Below are positions 33,678 through 42,712 of a stretch of 64,000 bases of DNA, piece by piece. Both the position numbers and the translations under genes were made by a program. The DNA lies in the NCBI GenBank assembly GCA_035550655.1, contig DASZOU010000036.1:62001-126000 (forward strand), in the 5' to 3' direction. Origin of the DNA: DASZTV01 sp035550655 (GTDB lineage Bacteria > Actinomycetota > Actinomycetes > JAFAQI01). Below the pieces are notes generated by a model that did not search any database, had not been told where the DNA came from, and worked only from the letters and a program-made list of their open reading frames with translations. Within the stretch, counting starts at the first letter, position 1. The number at the start of each line of letters is the position of its first letter.

Positions 33678-35272
33678 ATCCGGAAGACGCCGAAGCCGCG
33701 GCGTCCCTGGACCGGCTTGTTGTGGGCGACCGACAGCGCCATCCCGAGCACGGTGCGCGTGTCGCGCGGGTCGATGATGCCGTCGTCGTACAGCCGCGCC
33801 GTGAGGAACAGCGCCTTGCTCTCGGCCTCGATCTGGTTCTCGACCATCTCCCGCATCGCGGCGTCAGCTTCCTCGTCGTACGGCTGGCCCTTCGCCTCCG
33901 CGGAGGCGCGCGCGACGATCGAGAGCACGCCGGCGAGCTGCGCCGGTCCCATGACGGCGGACTTGGCGTTCGGCCAGGTGAAGAGGAAGCGAGGGTCGTA
34001 CGCCCGCCCGCACATGCCGTAGTTGCCGGCGCCGTACGACGCCCCCATGTTGATCGTGAAGTGCGGGACGTCGCTGTTGGAGACGGCGTTGATCATCTGT
34101 GCGCCGGCCTTGATGATGCCGCGCTGCTCGTACTCCTTGCCGACCATGTAGCCGGTGGTGTTCTGCAGGAACAGCAGTGGTGTGTCGCTCTGGTTGGCGA
34201 GCTGGATGAACTGAGCGGCCTTCTCGCTCTCTTCGCTGAACAGCACGCCGCGCGCGTTGGCCAACACGCCCACCGGATAGCCGTGGAGCTGGCCGAAGCC
34301 GGTGACGAGCGACGACCCGTACAGCGGCTTGAACTCGTCGAACTCGCTGCCGTCGAGGATCCGGGCAAGCACGTCGCGCGGGTCGAACGGCTCGCGCAGG
34401 TCGGTCGGCACGATGCCGAGCAGGTCGTCGATGTCGTAGAGCGGATCGGAATACGACGCGGCGGGCGGGCGGCCGAGCTTTTCGCGGTTGAGCCGGCGCA
34501 CGATCTGGCGCCCCAGCCGGATCGCGTCGTGCTCGTCGACTGCGAGGTAGTCCGCGAGCCCGCTGACCCGCGCGTGCATCTCCGCGCCGCCGAGCTCCTC
34601 GTCGTCGGACTCCTCACCGGTGGCCATCTTGACCAGCGGCGGTCCCCCGAGGAACACCTTCGCGCGGCCCTCGACCATGACGATGTAGTCGGACATGCCG
34701 GGGACGTAGGCGCCGCCCGCCGTCGAGTTGCCGAACACCAGCGCGATGGTCGGGATCGCCGCTGCGGACTTCCGGGTGAGGTCGCGGAAGCCCGCGCCGC
34801 CCGGAATGAAGATCTCGCTCTGCGTGGGCAGGTCGGCGCCGCCGGACTCGACCAGGTTGACCACGGGGAGCCGGTTCTCGTTGGCGATCTGCGAAGCGCG
34901 GCCCTGCTTCTTCGCTCCGAACGGGTTGATCGCACCGCCGCGCACCGTCGGGTCGTGCGCCTGGATCAGGACCTCGGTTCCCTCGACCACACCGATCCCG
35001 GTGACCACGCTGCCGCCGACGGTGTAGCTCGTCCCCCATGCGCACAGCGGCGAGAGCTCGAGGAACGGGGAGTCAGGGTCGAGAAGGAGCTCGATCCGCT
35101 CCCGCGGGAGCAGCTTGCCGCGCTGGCGATGCCGGTCGACGGCTCGCTCGCCGCCGCCCGCGGTCGCGAGCGCCAGCTGCCGGTCGTGCTCAGCCAGCAG
35201 CTCCAGCAGCGACTCCCGCCGGGCGGCGAACTCCGGCGCGTCGCGGTCGACGCGATCGGGAAGCACCGGCAC
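33674..35272 (-). CDS. Acyl-CoA carboxylase beta (carboxyltransferase) subunit, MCC-like
   Basis: A 532-residue carboxyltransferase with the two crotonase-type halves of the family. The first half has PRERIELLLDPDSPFLELS and VNLVESGGADLPTQ, the second LFLQNTTGYMVGKEYEQRG and MGASYGAGNYGMCGRAYDPR. These are features shared with methylcrotonyl-CoA carboxylase beta chains. It is coupled to the alpha subunit through a GTGA overlap and follows the acyl-CoA dehydrogenase region, which fits leucine or isoprenoid breakdown. The start is a GTG (35272), with an in-frame GTG six bases on. Confidence 0.93.
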   Translation of the reverse strand: MPVLPDRVDRDAPEFAARRESLLELLAEHDRQLALATAGGGERAVDRHRQRGKLLPRERIELLLDPDSPFLELSPLCAWGTSYTVGGSVVTGIGVVEGTEVLIQAHDPTVRGGAINPFGAKKQGRASQIANENRLPVVNLVESGGADLPTQSEIFIPGGAGFRDLTRKSAAAIPTIALVFGNSTAGGAYVPGMSDYIVMVEGRAKVFLGGPPLVKMATGEESDDEELGGAEMHARVSGLADYLAVDEHDAIRLGRQIVRRLNREKLGRPPAASYSDPLYDIDDLLGIVPTDLREPFDPRDVLARILDGSEFDEFKPLYGSSLVTGFGQLHGYPVGVLANARGVLFSEESEKAAQFIQLANQSDTPLLFLQNTTGYMVGKEYEQRGIIKAGAQMINAVSNSDVPHFTINMGASYGAGNYGMCGRAYDPRFLFTWPNAKSAVMGPAQLAGVLSIVARASAEAKGQPYDEEADAAMREMVENQIEAESKALFLTARLYDDGIIDPRDTRTVLGMALSVAHNKPVQGRRGFGVFRM

Positions 35273-35287
35273 GAGCCGGGACTCTAT

Positions 35288-36151
35288 CTAGAGGCGGGAC
35301 AGGGCGTCGTACTCCTCGTCGGTCAGCGCGACCTCGGCCGCCGCGCAGTTCTCCTCGAGATGCGCCACCGACGACGTACCGGGAATCGGCAGCATCACCC
35401 CGGAGCGCCGCAACAACCAGGCGAGTGCGAGCTGCGAGGGCGTCGCCGAGTGACGACTCGCGATGTCGGCGAGCGGACCGCCGCCGGCTGCCAGCTCGCC
35501 GGTCGCGAGGGGGAACCAGGGGATGAAGCCGATCCCTTCGCGCTCGCAGTAGTCGACAACCGGCTCGTGCTGCCGGTCGGTGAGGTTGTAGAGGTTCTGC
35601 ACGGAGACGACGTCCACGATCTCGCGCATCGCGACGATCGTGTCGACGTCGACCTCGGAGACCCCGATGTGGCGGATCTTGCCCTCCTGCTGCAGGCGGG
35701 CGAGCTCCCCCAGCGAGTCCGCCATCGGGGTCTGCGCGTCGACGCGGTGCAGCTGGTACAGGTCGATCCGCTCGACCTTCAGCCGACGCAGCGACATCTC
35801 CACGCACTGCCGCAGGTACAGCGGCCGTCCGACCGCGTGCCATATCCCGGGAGCGGGCCGGGTCAGCCCGCCCTTCGTGGCGATCACAAGGTCCCGCGGG
35901 TACGGATACAGCGCCTCGCGGATCAGGTCCTCCGAGACGTACGGGCCGTAGGAGTCGGCGGTGTCGATCAGGTCGACACCGAGCTCGATCGCCCGGCGCA
36001 GCACGCGAATGCACTCATCGCGGTCCCGCGGCTGGTCCCAGATTCCCGGGCCGGTGATCTGCATCGCGCCGTATCCGAGGCGATGGACCTCGAGGTCGCC
36101 CCCGATCTTGAACGTGCCGGAAGCGTGGACCGGCTGCGTCGTCTGCGTCAT
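35288..36151 (-). CDS. Aldo/keto reductase
   Basis: A 287-residue NADPH-dependent oxidoreductase of the AKR superfamily. Motifs include GVDLIDTADSYGPYVSE with the catalytic Asp and Tyr, the lysine in VIATKGG, IDLYQLHRVD with the catalytic His, and the C-terminal cofactor site IPGTSSVAHLEEN. I place the start at the ATG at 36151, which has GGGAAGG eight bases upstream; an upstream extension lacks AKR character. Fifteen bases separate it from the carboxylase beta gene. The substrate is not known. Confidence 0.92.
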   Translation of the reverse strand: MTQTTQPVHASGTFKIGGDLEVHRLGYGAMQITGPGIWDQPRDRDECIRVLRRAIELGVDLIDTADSYGPYVSEDLIREALYPYPRDLVIATKGGLTRPAPGIWHAVGRPLYLRQCVEMSLRRLKVERIDLYQLHRVDAQTPMADSLGELARLQQEGKIRHIGVSEVDVDTIVAMREIVDVVSVQNLYNLTDRQHEPVVDYCEREGIGFIPWFPLATGELAAGGGPLADIASRHSATPSQLALAWLLRRSGVMLPIPGTSSVAHLEENCAAAEVALTDEEYDALSRL

Positions 36152-36179
36152 CTGATCTGCCTTCCCCACCCGATTGCCG

Positions 36180-36989
36180 CTACGCGCGGCGCCGGAGCTC
36201 CCAGAACGCGATCCCCGCCGCGGTCGCGACGTTGAGCGAGTCGATGCCGGCTGACATCGGGATGCGTACGGCGACATCGCACCGCGCGACCACGTCGGGC
36301 GACAAGCCGTCCCCCTCGGTACCGACGACGATCGCCAGCCGTTCGCCGGCCTCGACGCGAAGCTCGTCGAGGTCGACCGCGTGCTCGGCGGGGGTCAAGG
36401 CGAGTGTGCGGAAGCCCGCCCCTCGCAGGTCGTCTACGACGCCAGGCCAGTCGCCGGCCCTCGCGTACGGAACCGTGAAGACCGCGCCCATCGAGACGCG
36501 CACCGACCTGCGGTAGAGCGGGTCGGCGGCACGCGGCGAGATCACGACGCCGTCGACGCCGAGCGCTGCCGCGGTCCGGAAGATCGCACCGAGGTTGGTG
36601 TGGTTGACGACGTCCTCGATGACGGCGAGCCGGTGGGCCGAGCTGACCACCTCGTCGATGGAGCGCAACGGCAGCCGCTGCACCGAGGCCAGCGCGCCGC
36701 GGTGCACGTGGAAGCCGGTGAGCGCGCGCAGCACGGCGTCGGAGCCGACGTAGACCGGCGCCTCCGAGCCTGACAGCACCGGCGTCGTGCGGTCGAGCCA
36801 CTCCGGCGTCATCAGCGCCGAGCGCAGCGAGTAGCCAGCCGCGAGCGCCCGCTCGATGACCAGTGCCCCTTCGGCGATGAACAGCCCGTGCGGCGCCTCG
36901 ATCGAGGAGCGAAGGGCGACATCAGTCAGGGACCGGTAGTCGACCAGCCGTGGATCATCGGGGTCGTCGACCTCGACGACCGCGGGCAC
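36180..36989 (-). CDS. TrmH/SpoU-family RNA methyltransferase
   Basis: A 269-residue SAM-dependent 2'-O-ribose methyltransferase with the SPOUT knot. Motifs: VIEDVVNHTNLGAIFRTA (motif 1), IVVGTEGDGLS (motif 2) and IPMSAGIDSLNVATAAGIA (motif 3). It methylates an rRNA or tRNA ribose; the exact site is unclear. A substrate-binding N-terminal domain is present (residues ~1-95). The GTG start follows the class II aldolase gene on the same strand by only nine bases, but the two are probably unrelated in function. Confidence 0.93.
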   Translation of the reverse strand: MPAVVEVDDPDDPRLVDYRSLTDVALRSSIEAPHGLFIAEGALVIERALAAGYSLRSALMTPEWLDRTTPVLSGSEAPVYVGSDAVLRALTGFHVHRGALASVQRLPLRSIDEVVSSAHRLAVIEDVVNHTNLGAIFRTAAALGVDGVVISPRAADPLYRRSVRVSMGAVFTVPYARAGDWPGVVDDLRGAGFRTLALTPAEHAVDLDELRVEAGERLAIVVGTEGDGLSPDVVARCDVAVRIPMSAGIDSLNVATAAGIAFWELRRRA

Positions 36990-36998
36990 GTCTTGACG

Positions 36999-37760
36999 CT
37001 AGTCGAGCAGGTCGGGCTGCTCGCGCACGATCTTCTCGTACAGCGGCTGGAAGGAGAACCACCCGGCAAGCTCGGAGCCGACCGTCTCGTGGGTCTTCTT
37101 GGCCTGGTCGAGGTCGATGTGCACGACCTTGCCGGCAGCCTTCGCCAGCAGCTGCACCTGGCAGGACCGCTCCATGGTGATGAACCACCACACCGCGGAG
37201 TCGACCGTCGTACCGGCTGTCAGCAGGCCGTGGTTGCGGAGGATGACGGCCTTGTTCTCGCCGAGAGCGGCCGCGATCCGCTTGCCCTCCTCGAGATCGG
37301 TGACGACGCCGGTGTAGTCGTCGAACAGCGCGTGGTCGTCGTAGAAGGCACAGACGTCCTGCGTGATCGGCTCGAGCAGCTCACCGAGCGCGGACAGGGC
37401 GCGACCGTACGTCGAGTGGCTGTGGGCGGCGGCCACGACATCGGGGCGCGCCTCGTGCACCCGCGAGTGGATGCAGAAGGCCGCCTCGTTGACGTGGTAG
37501 TTGCCCTCGACCACCTCGCCGGTGTCGTTGACCCGGATCAGCTTGCTCACCGAGACGTGCGCGAACGGCACCGCGAACGGGTTCACCCAGAAGGTGTTCG
37601 GCTCGATCGGGTCACGTGCCGTGATGTGGCCGGCCACGCCTTCCTCGAAGCCGAACTTCGAGAACAGCCGGAAACCGGCGGCCAGGCGCTCCTTGCGGTG
37701 CTGGCGCTCGTCCTCGAGGGAGTCGAAGGACGGCATCATCGGGAACCACTTGTCAGCCAT
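36999..37760 (-). CDS. Class II aldolase/adducin family protein
   Basis: A 253-residue zinc enzyme of the fuculose-phosphate-aldolase/adducin fold. Visible features are GVAGHITARDP, the zinc-binding VVAAAHSHSTYGRAL and the later ILRNHGLLTAGTTVD histidine. Relatives include sugar aldolases and decarboxylases. The family is clear and the length is usual, but no sugar-phosphate kinase or isomerase is nearby, so the reaction is open. Confidence 0.9.
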   Translation of the reverse strand: MADKWFPMMPSFDSLEDERQHRKERLAAGFRLFSKFGFEEGVAGHITARDPIEPNTFWVNPFAVPFAHVSVSKLIRVNDTGEVVEGNYHVNEAAFCIHSRVHEARPDVVAAAHSHSTYGRALSALGELLEPITQDVCAFYDDHALFDDYTGVVTDLEEGKRIAAALGENKAVILRNHGLLTAGTTVDSAVWWFITMERSCQVQLLAKAAGKVVHIDLDQAKKTHETVGSELAGWFSFQPLYEKIVREQPDLLD

Positions 37761-37792
37761 GCCGCCAATTTAGGCGCCAGGGGTCGGCTTTG

Positions 37793-38068
37793 TCAGGATC
37801 CCTCGTTTCGCTTCTGCCACTCCCTCATCCGGCCCTCGGGCCCGAGCTCGAACAACCGCTTGCACTCGGGGCAGATCGGGAACCTCTTGGGGTCCCTGGT
37901 GGGCACCCAGACCTTGCCGCACAGCGCGACGACCGGGGTCCCGGTCACCATCGCCTCGGTGATCTTGTCCCGATCGGCGTAGTGGGCAAATCGCTCGTGG
38001 TCGCCGTCGTGCGTCGGGAGCACATCGGGCCGCTCGTCGACCCGGATTCCTGGCTCGGTAACGCTCAT
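37793..38068 (-). CDS. DUF3039 domain-containing protein
   Basis: A 91-residue actinobacterial protein with the DUF3039 core HYADRDKITEAMVTGTPVVA, then CGKVWVP and ICPECKRLF. The cysteines suggest a bound metal. Function is unknown. It heads the minus-strand run that continues into the aldolase and methyltransferase. A TTTAAT -10-like element lies upstream (about 38095-38090), in the 203-bp region shared with the divergent gene at 38272. Confidence 0.85.
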   Translation of the reverse strand: MSVTEPGIRVDERPDVLPTHDGDHERFAHYADRDKITEAMVTGTPVVALCGKVWVPTRDPKRFPICPECKRLFELGPEGRMREWQKRNEGS

Positions 38069-38123
38069 CGACCGCCCCGCAAACTCGGCATTAAATCGAG
38101 CCTAACCACCACGACACGGTCAG

Positions 38124-38141
38124 GCGACCCGACCGGGTCGC
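38124..38141. repeat. Short inverted repeat in the divergent promoter region
   Basis: GCGACCC and GGGTCGC, with a four-base GACC loop, lie between the divergent DUF3039 gene and the unknown gene at 38272. It could be a small operator or hairpin. Seven-base GC arms occur by chance in DNA of this composition, so it is weak. The rest of this 203-bp region shows only a possible -10 hexamer for the DUF3039 gene. Confidence 0.3.
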
Positions 38142-38271
38142 GAGACAGATCGACGGCGGCGTGTCAGGCTGGTCCGAGCCCAGACCCGTCCCCCGCTGCC
38201 AGGCAGCCGGTCGGATACTGGGAGGGCCCGATCTGGGCGGGGGTCCGGACACGTCCGGGAAAGTAGGACCA

Positions 38272-38727
38272 GTGGACAAGCTCGAGCTCCTCGTCAGCGA
38301 GGCGTTCGGCGACGGCGTCATCACCGAGGTGATCCGCCCTTCGGCGATCGTGCCGGAAGACGCTGCCCGAAACATCCTGATCGAGCTCGCCATGCGCGAC
38401 GTCCGTCTCGACGGCAACTGGTGGGCCGACCCGGCGACGTGGCGGCGGTACGACAAGCCGTGGGACGGCCCGGAGCGCACGCAAGGGACCGCGGAGCTGC
38501 TGGGCAGCATCCAGATCGCCTACGGCACCCCGACCCGCTACGAGATCACGATCTACCGCGTGTCCGTGACCCGGCTCGGCGCCGAGCAGGGCATGACGGT
38601 CGACTCGCTGACCAACGAGGCGCTCGCGTACGGCGGCCTGACGCTCGAGAGCTGCCCGCGCGCCGACCTCAAGCCGCCGCCGCAGCCGTTCCGGCTCCCG
38701 GACCAAAGCCCGGACGACGCTTCCTAG
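38272..38727 (+). CDS. Conserved-looking protein of unknown function
   Basis: A 151-residue cytoplasmic protein. The chosen GTG start gives the neat N-terminus MDKLELLVSEAFGDG; a longer open frame back to 38161 looks non-coding. The protein is mixed alpha/beta with conserved-looking aromatic segments (DGNWWADPATWRRYDKPWDG and YEITIYRVSVTRLG) and a proline-rich tail. No signal peptide, membrane helix or metal motif is seen. I do not recognise a family. It stands before a quinone oxidoreductase 40 bp downstream. Confidence 0.65.
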   Translation: MDKLELLVSEAFGDGVITEVIRPSAIVPEDAARNILIELAMRDVRLDGNWWADPATWRRYDKPWDGPERTQGTAELLGSIQIAYGTPTRYEITIYRVSVTRLGAEQGMTVDSLTNEALAYGGLTLESCPRADLKPPPQPFRLPDQSPDDAS

Positions 38728-38767
38728 CTGCGCCGCGGGCGCCCGCCCCGTCCTCTAGGGTGCGGTC

Positions 38768-39721
38768 GTGCGCGCCATTCAGATCACCGAGTACGGCGGT
38801 CCCGAGGTTCTCAAGCTCGCGGAGCTTCCCGACCCCGTCCCCACCGACGGGTTCGACCTGGTCACCGTCACCGGCGCCGGCGTCAACTACGCCGACACCC
38901 ATCAGACCGAGAACACCTATCTGTCGGCCACCTCGTTGCCGACCGTGCCGGGCAGCGAGGTCGTCGGCACGCTGCCGGACGGCCGCCGGGTGTCGTCGAT
39001 GGTGGGCACCGGCGGCTACGCGGAGCTCGCCCTCGCCCCGGCGTTCCTGACGTTCGACCTTCCGGACGCGGTCAGCGACGGGCAGGCACTCGCCCTGATG
39101 GTGCAAGGGCTCACTGCCTGGCACCTCCTTCGCACGTCGACGCACATGGCGGCCGGAGAGTCCGTGGTCGTGCACGCCGCCGCGGGCGGGGTCGGCACGC
39201 TTGCGATCCAGCTCGCCAAGCTGTGGGGCGCCGGACGGGTCATCGGGATCGCCTCGTCCGCCGACAAGCGGGCACTCGCCGAGAAGCTCGGGGCCGACGC
39301 CACCGTCGACAGTGCCGCCGACGACCTCGCCGGAGAGCTGCGCGACGCCAACGGCGGAAAGCCGGTCGACATCGTGCTCGAGATGACGGGCGGCAACGCG
39401 TTCGACGCGAGCCTGGCAGCGCTTGGGCCGTTCGGCCGGCTCGCGACGTACGGTATGGCCGGGCGGGTGCCGCCGCAGCCGATCGAGCCGCGAGCGCTGA
39501 TGACGAACAGCCGTACCGTCGTCGGCTTCTGGCTGGTGAACTGCATCGGGCAGCCGGGCATGATCCACGAGCCGATGGCGGAGATGCTCGACCTGGTCGC
39601 GGAGGGCAAGCTCTCTCCGATCGTCGGCGCGACATATCCGCTTGCCGACGCGAAGCAGGCGCACGAGGATCTGCGCTCACGCCGCTCGACCGGCAAGCTC
39701 GTCCTCGATCCCACCCAGTAG
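38768..39721 (+). CDS. NADPH:quinone oxidoreductase-like MDR protein
   Basis: A 317-residue medium-chain reductase of the zinc-independent quinone oxidoreductase branch. It starts with MRAIQITEYGGPEVLKL, has GVNYADTHQTEN, the nucleotide-binding VVHAAAGGVGTLAIQLAK and the C-terminal TGKLVLDP. No zinc ligands are present. It transfers hydride from NADPH to quinones or enones. GTG start. It is followed by tldD 45 bp later. Confidence 0.9.
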   Translation: MRAIQITEYGGPEVLKLAELPDPVPTDGFDLVTVTGAGVNYADTHQTENTYLSATSLPTVPGSEVVGTLPDGRRVSSMVGTGGYAELALAPAFLTFDLPDAVSDGQALALMVQGLTAWHLLRTSTHMAAGESVVVHAAAGGVGTLAIQLAKLWGAGRVIGIASSADKRALAEKLGADATVDSAADDLAGELRDANGGKPVDIVLEMTGGNAFDASLAALGPFGRLATYGMAGRVPPQPIEPRALMTNSRTVVGFWLVNCIGQPGMIHEPMAEMLDLVAEGKLSPIVGATYPLADAKQAHEDLRSRRSTGKLVLDPTQ

Positions 39722-39766
39722 CCCCCCGGCCAGTGACCGGGGCCCGAGAGAGGGACGCACCGACGC

Positions 39767-41269
39767 ATGCCGCACGACATCGACGCGGAGTTCACCGCGC
39801 TGCCGCTCCGGGCAGTCGCGGACGCGGTGCTCGACCGCGCCCGGGAGTTGAAGGTCGAGCACGCGGACGTCCGTGTCGAACGAATCCGCACCGCTGATCT
39901 CGCATTGCACGACGCCCGGCTCGAGACGAGCCATGACGACGACGAACGCGGCCTCGCGGTGCGCGTCGTCCACGACGGCACGTGGGGCTTCGCCGGGGGC
40001 GCGGTGATCGACCCCTCGTCCGCACGTGCGCTCGTCGACCGCGCCGTCGAGGTGGCCAAGGTCTCCAAGCCGGTGACCGGCGAGCGCATCGAGCTCGCGG
40101 CGGAGCCGGCGCACGGCGAGCAGACCTGGGTGTCGGCGTACGACATCGACCCGTTCACGATCGGCGAAGGCGAGCGGATCGCGTTGCTCGCGGAGTGGTC
40201 GAGCCGGCTGCTCGCCGCCGACATCGTCAAGCACGCCGACGCAAGCCTGAAGCAGGTGCGGGAGAACAAGTTCTTCGCCGATCTCGCCGGCACGGTCACT
40301 ACCCAGCAGCGGGTGCGCCTGCAGTGCCAGCTCACCGCACTGTGGGTCGACGAAGCGTCCGGCCGGTTCGAGACCATGCGCACAGTCGCCGCGCCGGTAG
40401 GCCGCGGCTGGGAGTGGATGACGGGCGGTTACGACTGGGACAGCGAGATCGCGCAGCTTCCGGAGTGGCTCGCAGAAAAGGCGGCGGCTCCTTCGGTCGA
40501 ACCCGGGCACTACGACCTCGTCGTCGACCCGTCCAACCTCTGGCTGACCATCCACGAGTCGATCGGTCACGCCACCGAGCTCGATCGGGCGCTGGGCTAC
40601 GAGGCGAACTACGCCGGCACGTCGTTCGCGACGCCCGACAAGCTCAACACGCTCCGGTACGGCAGTGACCTGATGCACGTGACCGGCGACCGCGAGGCGG
40701 TGCACGGCCTCGCCTCTGTCGGGTTCGACGACGAGGGCGTTGCCGCGCAGACCTGGGACCTCGTGAAGGACGGGACGCTGGTCGGGTACCAGCTGGACCG
40801 GCGTACGGCGGCGCTGTCCGGCATCGCGCGATCCAACGGCTGCGCGTTCGCGGACTCCCCGTTGCACGTCCCGATCCAGCGGATGGCCAACGTCTCGCTG
40901 CAGCCGGCGGCAAACGGCCCTTCGACCGAGGAGCTCATCAGCGGCGTCGAGGACGGGCTGTATGTCGTCGGCGACAAGTCGTGGTCCATCGACATGCAGC
41001 GGTTCAACTTCCAGTTCACCGGGCAGCGGTTCCACCGGATCAAGAACGGACGCATCGTCGGGCAGGTGCGCGATGCGGCGTACCAGTCGATGACGACCGA
41101 CTTCTGGGGGTCGATGGCGGCGGTCGGGGGGCCGCAGACGTACGTGCTCGGCGGCGCTTTCAACTGCGGCAAGGGACAGCCGGGCCAGGTCGCCGCGGTC
41201 AGTCACGGCTGCCCGTCGGCGCTGTTCCGGGGTGTGAACATCCTCAACGCGGCGCAGGAGGCGGGATGA
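39767..41269 (+). CDS. tldD: TldD, metalloprotease subunit
   Basis: A 500-residue peptidase of the TldD/PmbA family. The zinc motif HESIGH is at residues 263-268 (HExxxH). In other bacteria TldD and TldE form a heterodimer that degrades unfolded or modified peptides, including RiPP leader peptides and the CcdA antitoxin. Its partner tldE overlaps the stop by 4 bp (ATGA). No RiPP precursor was found nearby, so a general peptide-turnover role is the simplest reading. Confidence 0.93.
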   Translation: MPHDIDAEFTALPLRAVADAVLDRARELKVEHADVRVERIRTADLALHDARLETSHDDDERGLAVRVVHDGTWGFAGGAVIDPSSARALVDRAVEVAKVSKPVTGERIELAAEPAHGEQTWVSAYDIDPFTIGEGERIALLAEWSSRLLAADIVKHADASLKQVRENKFFADLAGTVTTQQRVRLQCQLTALWVDEASGRFETMRTVAAPVGRGWEWMTGGYDWDSEIAQLPEWLAEKAAAPSVEPGHYDLVVDPSNLWLTIHESIGHATELDRALGYEANYAGTSFATPDKLNTLRYGSDLMHVTGDREAVHGLASVGFDDEGVAAQTWDLVKDGTLVGYQLDRRTAALSGIARSNGCAFADSPLHVPIQRMANVSLQPAANGPSTEELISGVEDGLYVVGDKSWSIDMQRFNFQFTGQRFHRIKNGRIVGQVRDAAYQSMTTDFWGSMAAVGGPQTYVLGGAFNCGKGQPGQVAAVSHGCPSALFRGVNILNAAQEAG

Positions 41270-42654
41270 GCGCGCTGCCGCCGCAGGAGGCGGTCGAGCG
41301 GGCGCTGGCGGCGAGCCGGGCCGACGGCTGCGTGGCCATCGCGACGCATGCGGCGTCGAGCAACCTGCGGTGGGCGAACAACACGCTCACGACGAACGGT
41401 GTCACCCAGACCCTCGCGGTCACAGTGATCGCGACGATCGGCGACGCCGACGGAGCGAAGGCCGCCTCGGTGAGTCGCAACGTCACGACGGTCGAGGAAG
41501 TCGAAGCGCTGTCGCGGGAGGCTGAGGCATCGGCCCGGACGTCATCGGTCGCCGACGACGCCGCTCCCCTGCTCGACGGGGCTGCCTCGGCCGACTGGGA
41601 CGCGCCGGCGGTCGAGGCACCAGTAGCCGCACTCAGCGGTATCGCGTCCTGGTTGGGCGAGATCTTCGAGACCGCACGCGCCCACGACCAAGGCCGCTTC
41701 GGCTACGCCGAGCACTCGATCGACACCGTGTACCTCGGTACGTCGACGGGCACGCGGCTGCGCTACGCGCAGCCCGGCGTACGGCTCGAGCTGACCGGCC
41801 GCACCGCAGACGGATCGAGATCGGCGTGGAGCGGGCAGGGCGCCGCGGATGTCGCCGCCCTCGATCTCGCCGCGGTGGAAGCCGATGTCGCCCGGCGCCT
41901 CGCGTGGGGCGAGCGACGAGTCTCGCTCGAGGCGGGGCGGTATCCGACGATCCTGCCGCCATCTGCGGTCGCCGACATGATGATCTACGCGTACTGGAAC
42001 GCCGGCGCGCTCGACGCCCACGAAGGGCAGTCGGTCTATTCGCGGGCCGGCGGCGGCACCCGAGTCGGCGAGCGACTGACCGACGTGCCGCTGACCCTGC
42101 GGGGCGACCCGGCGATGCCGGGGCAGGAATGCATGCCGTTCGTCGTCGCAGGCGCGTCGAGCCGGATCTCCTCGGTGTTCGACAACGGGGCACCGATCGC
42201 GGCGACCGACTGGATCCGGGACGGCGAGCTCGCCGCACTGATCCAGACCCGGCACTCCGCGACGCTGACCGGGCTGCCGTTCACCCCGTGGCTGGACAAC
42301 CTCGAGATGACGGCGCCGGATGCATCCGCCGGCGTCGAAGACCTCGTCGCGGCGACCGACCGCGGGCTGCTTCTGACCTGCCTCTGGTACATCCGGGAAG
42401 TCGACCCGCAGACGTTGCTGCTCACCGGGCTGACACGGGACGGCGTGTTCCTCGTGGAGGGCGGCGAGGTCGTCGGCGCCGTCAACAACTTCCGGTTCAA
42501 CGAGAGCCCGGTCGGGATGCTCAAGCGGGTCGTCGAGGTGGGCCGGACCGAGGAGACCCTTGCCCGCGAGTTCGGCGACTACTTCACCCGCACGCGCATG
42601 CCGGCGCTTCGCGTCGCGGACTTCAACATGAGCACGGTGTCTCAGGCCTCGTAA
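41266..42654 (+). CDS. tldE: TldE/PmbA, non-catalytic partner of TldD
   Basis: A 462-residue partner that lacks the HExxxH motif, as expected for TldE. It has the N-terminal family start (NLRWANNTLTTNGVTQTL) and the C-terminal FNESPVGMLKRVVEVG. The ATG at 41266 lies four bases after AGGAGGCGG and overlaps the tldD stop (ATGA). The frame is open far upstream inside tldD but that part is not TldE. A perfect long hairpin follows the stop by six bases. Confidence 0.92.
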   Translation: MSALPPQEAVERALAASRADGCVAIATHAASSNLRWANNTLTTNGVTQTLAVTVIATIGDADGAKAASVSRNVTTVEEVEALSREAEASARTSSVADDAAPLLDGAASADWDAPAVEAPVAALSGIASWLGEIFETARAHDQGRFGYAEHSIDTVYLGTSTGTRLRYAQPGVRLELTGRTADGSRSAWSGQGAADVAALDLAAVEADVARRLAWGERRVSLEAGRYPTILPPSAVADMMIYAYWNAGALDAHEGQSVYSRAGGGTRVGERLTDVPLTLRGDPAMPGQECMPFVVAGASSRISSVFDNGAPIAATDWIRDGELAALIQTRHSATLTGLPFTPWLDNLEMTAPDASAGVEDLVAATDRGLLLTCLWYIREVDPQTLLLTGLTRDGVFLVEGGEVVGAVNNFRFNESPVGMLKRVVEVGRTEETLAREFGDYFTRTRMPALRVADFNMSTVSQAS

Positions 42655-42659
42655 CCGCA

Positions 42660-42707
42660 ACTTGTCAGGCCCTGGCCACGTCCCGACGTGGCCAGGGCCT
42701 GACAAGT
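42660..42707. terminator. Perfect 22-bp-arm hairpin between tldE and dodecin
   Basis: Arms at 42660-42681 and 42686-42707 are exact complements over 22 bp around a CCCG loop. It begins six bases after the tldE stop and ends six bases before the dodecin stop, between convergent genes. There is no T tract, but such long GC hairpins without one are common terminators in actinobacteria. It should stop transcription from both sides. Confidence 0.85.
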
Positions 42708-42712
42708 CGCAC

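Noticed and set aside
33722..36235. Very long open frame (837 codons) on the plus strand opposite the carboxylase and aldo/keto reductase genes
   Set aside because: It is antisense to well-recognised proteins, spans several genes and has arginine/histidine-rich shadow composition. Long antisense frames are usual at this GC content.
39767..42654. TldD/TldE as part of a RiPP biosynthesis cluster
   Set aside because: No precursor peptide, modifying enzyme or exporter lies nearby, so the general peptide-turnover role is the simpler reading.
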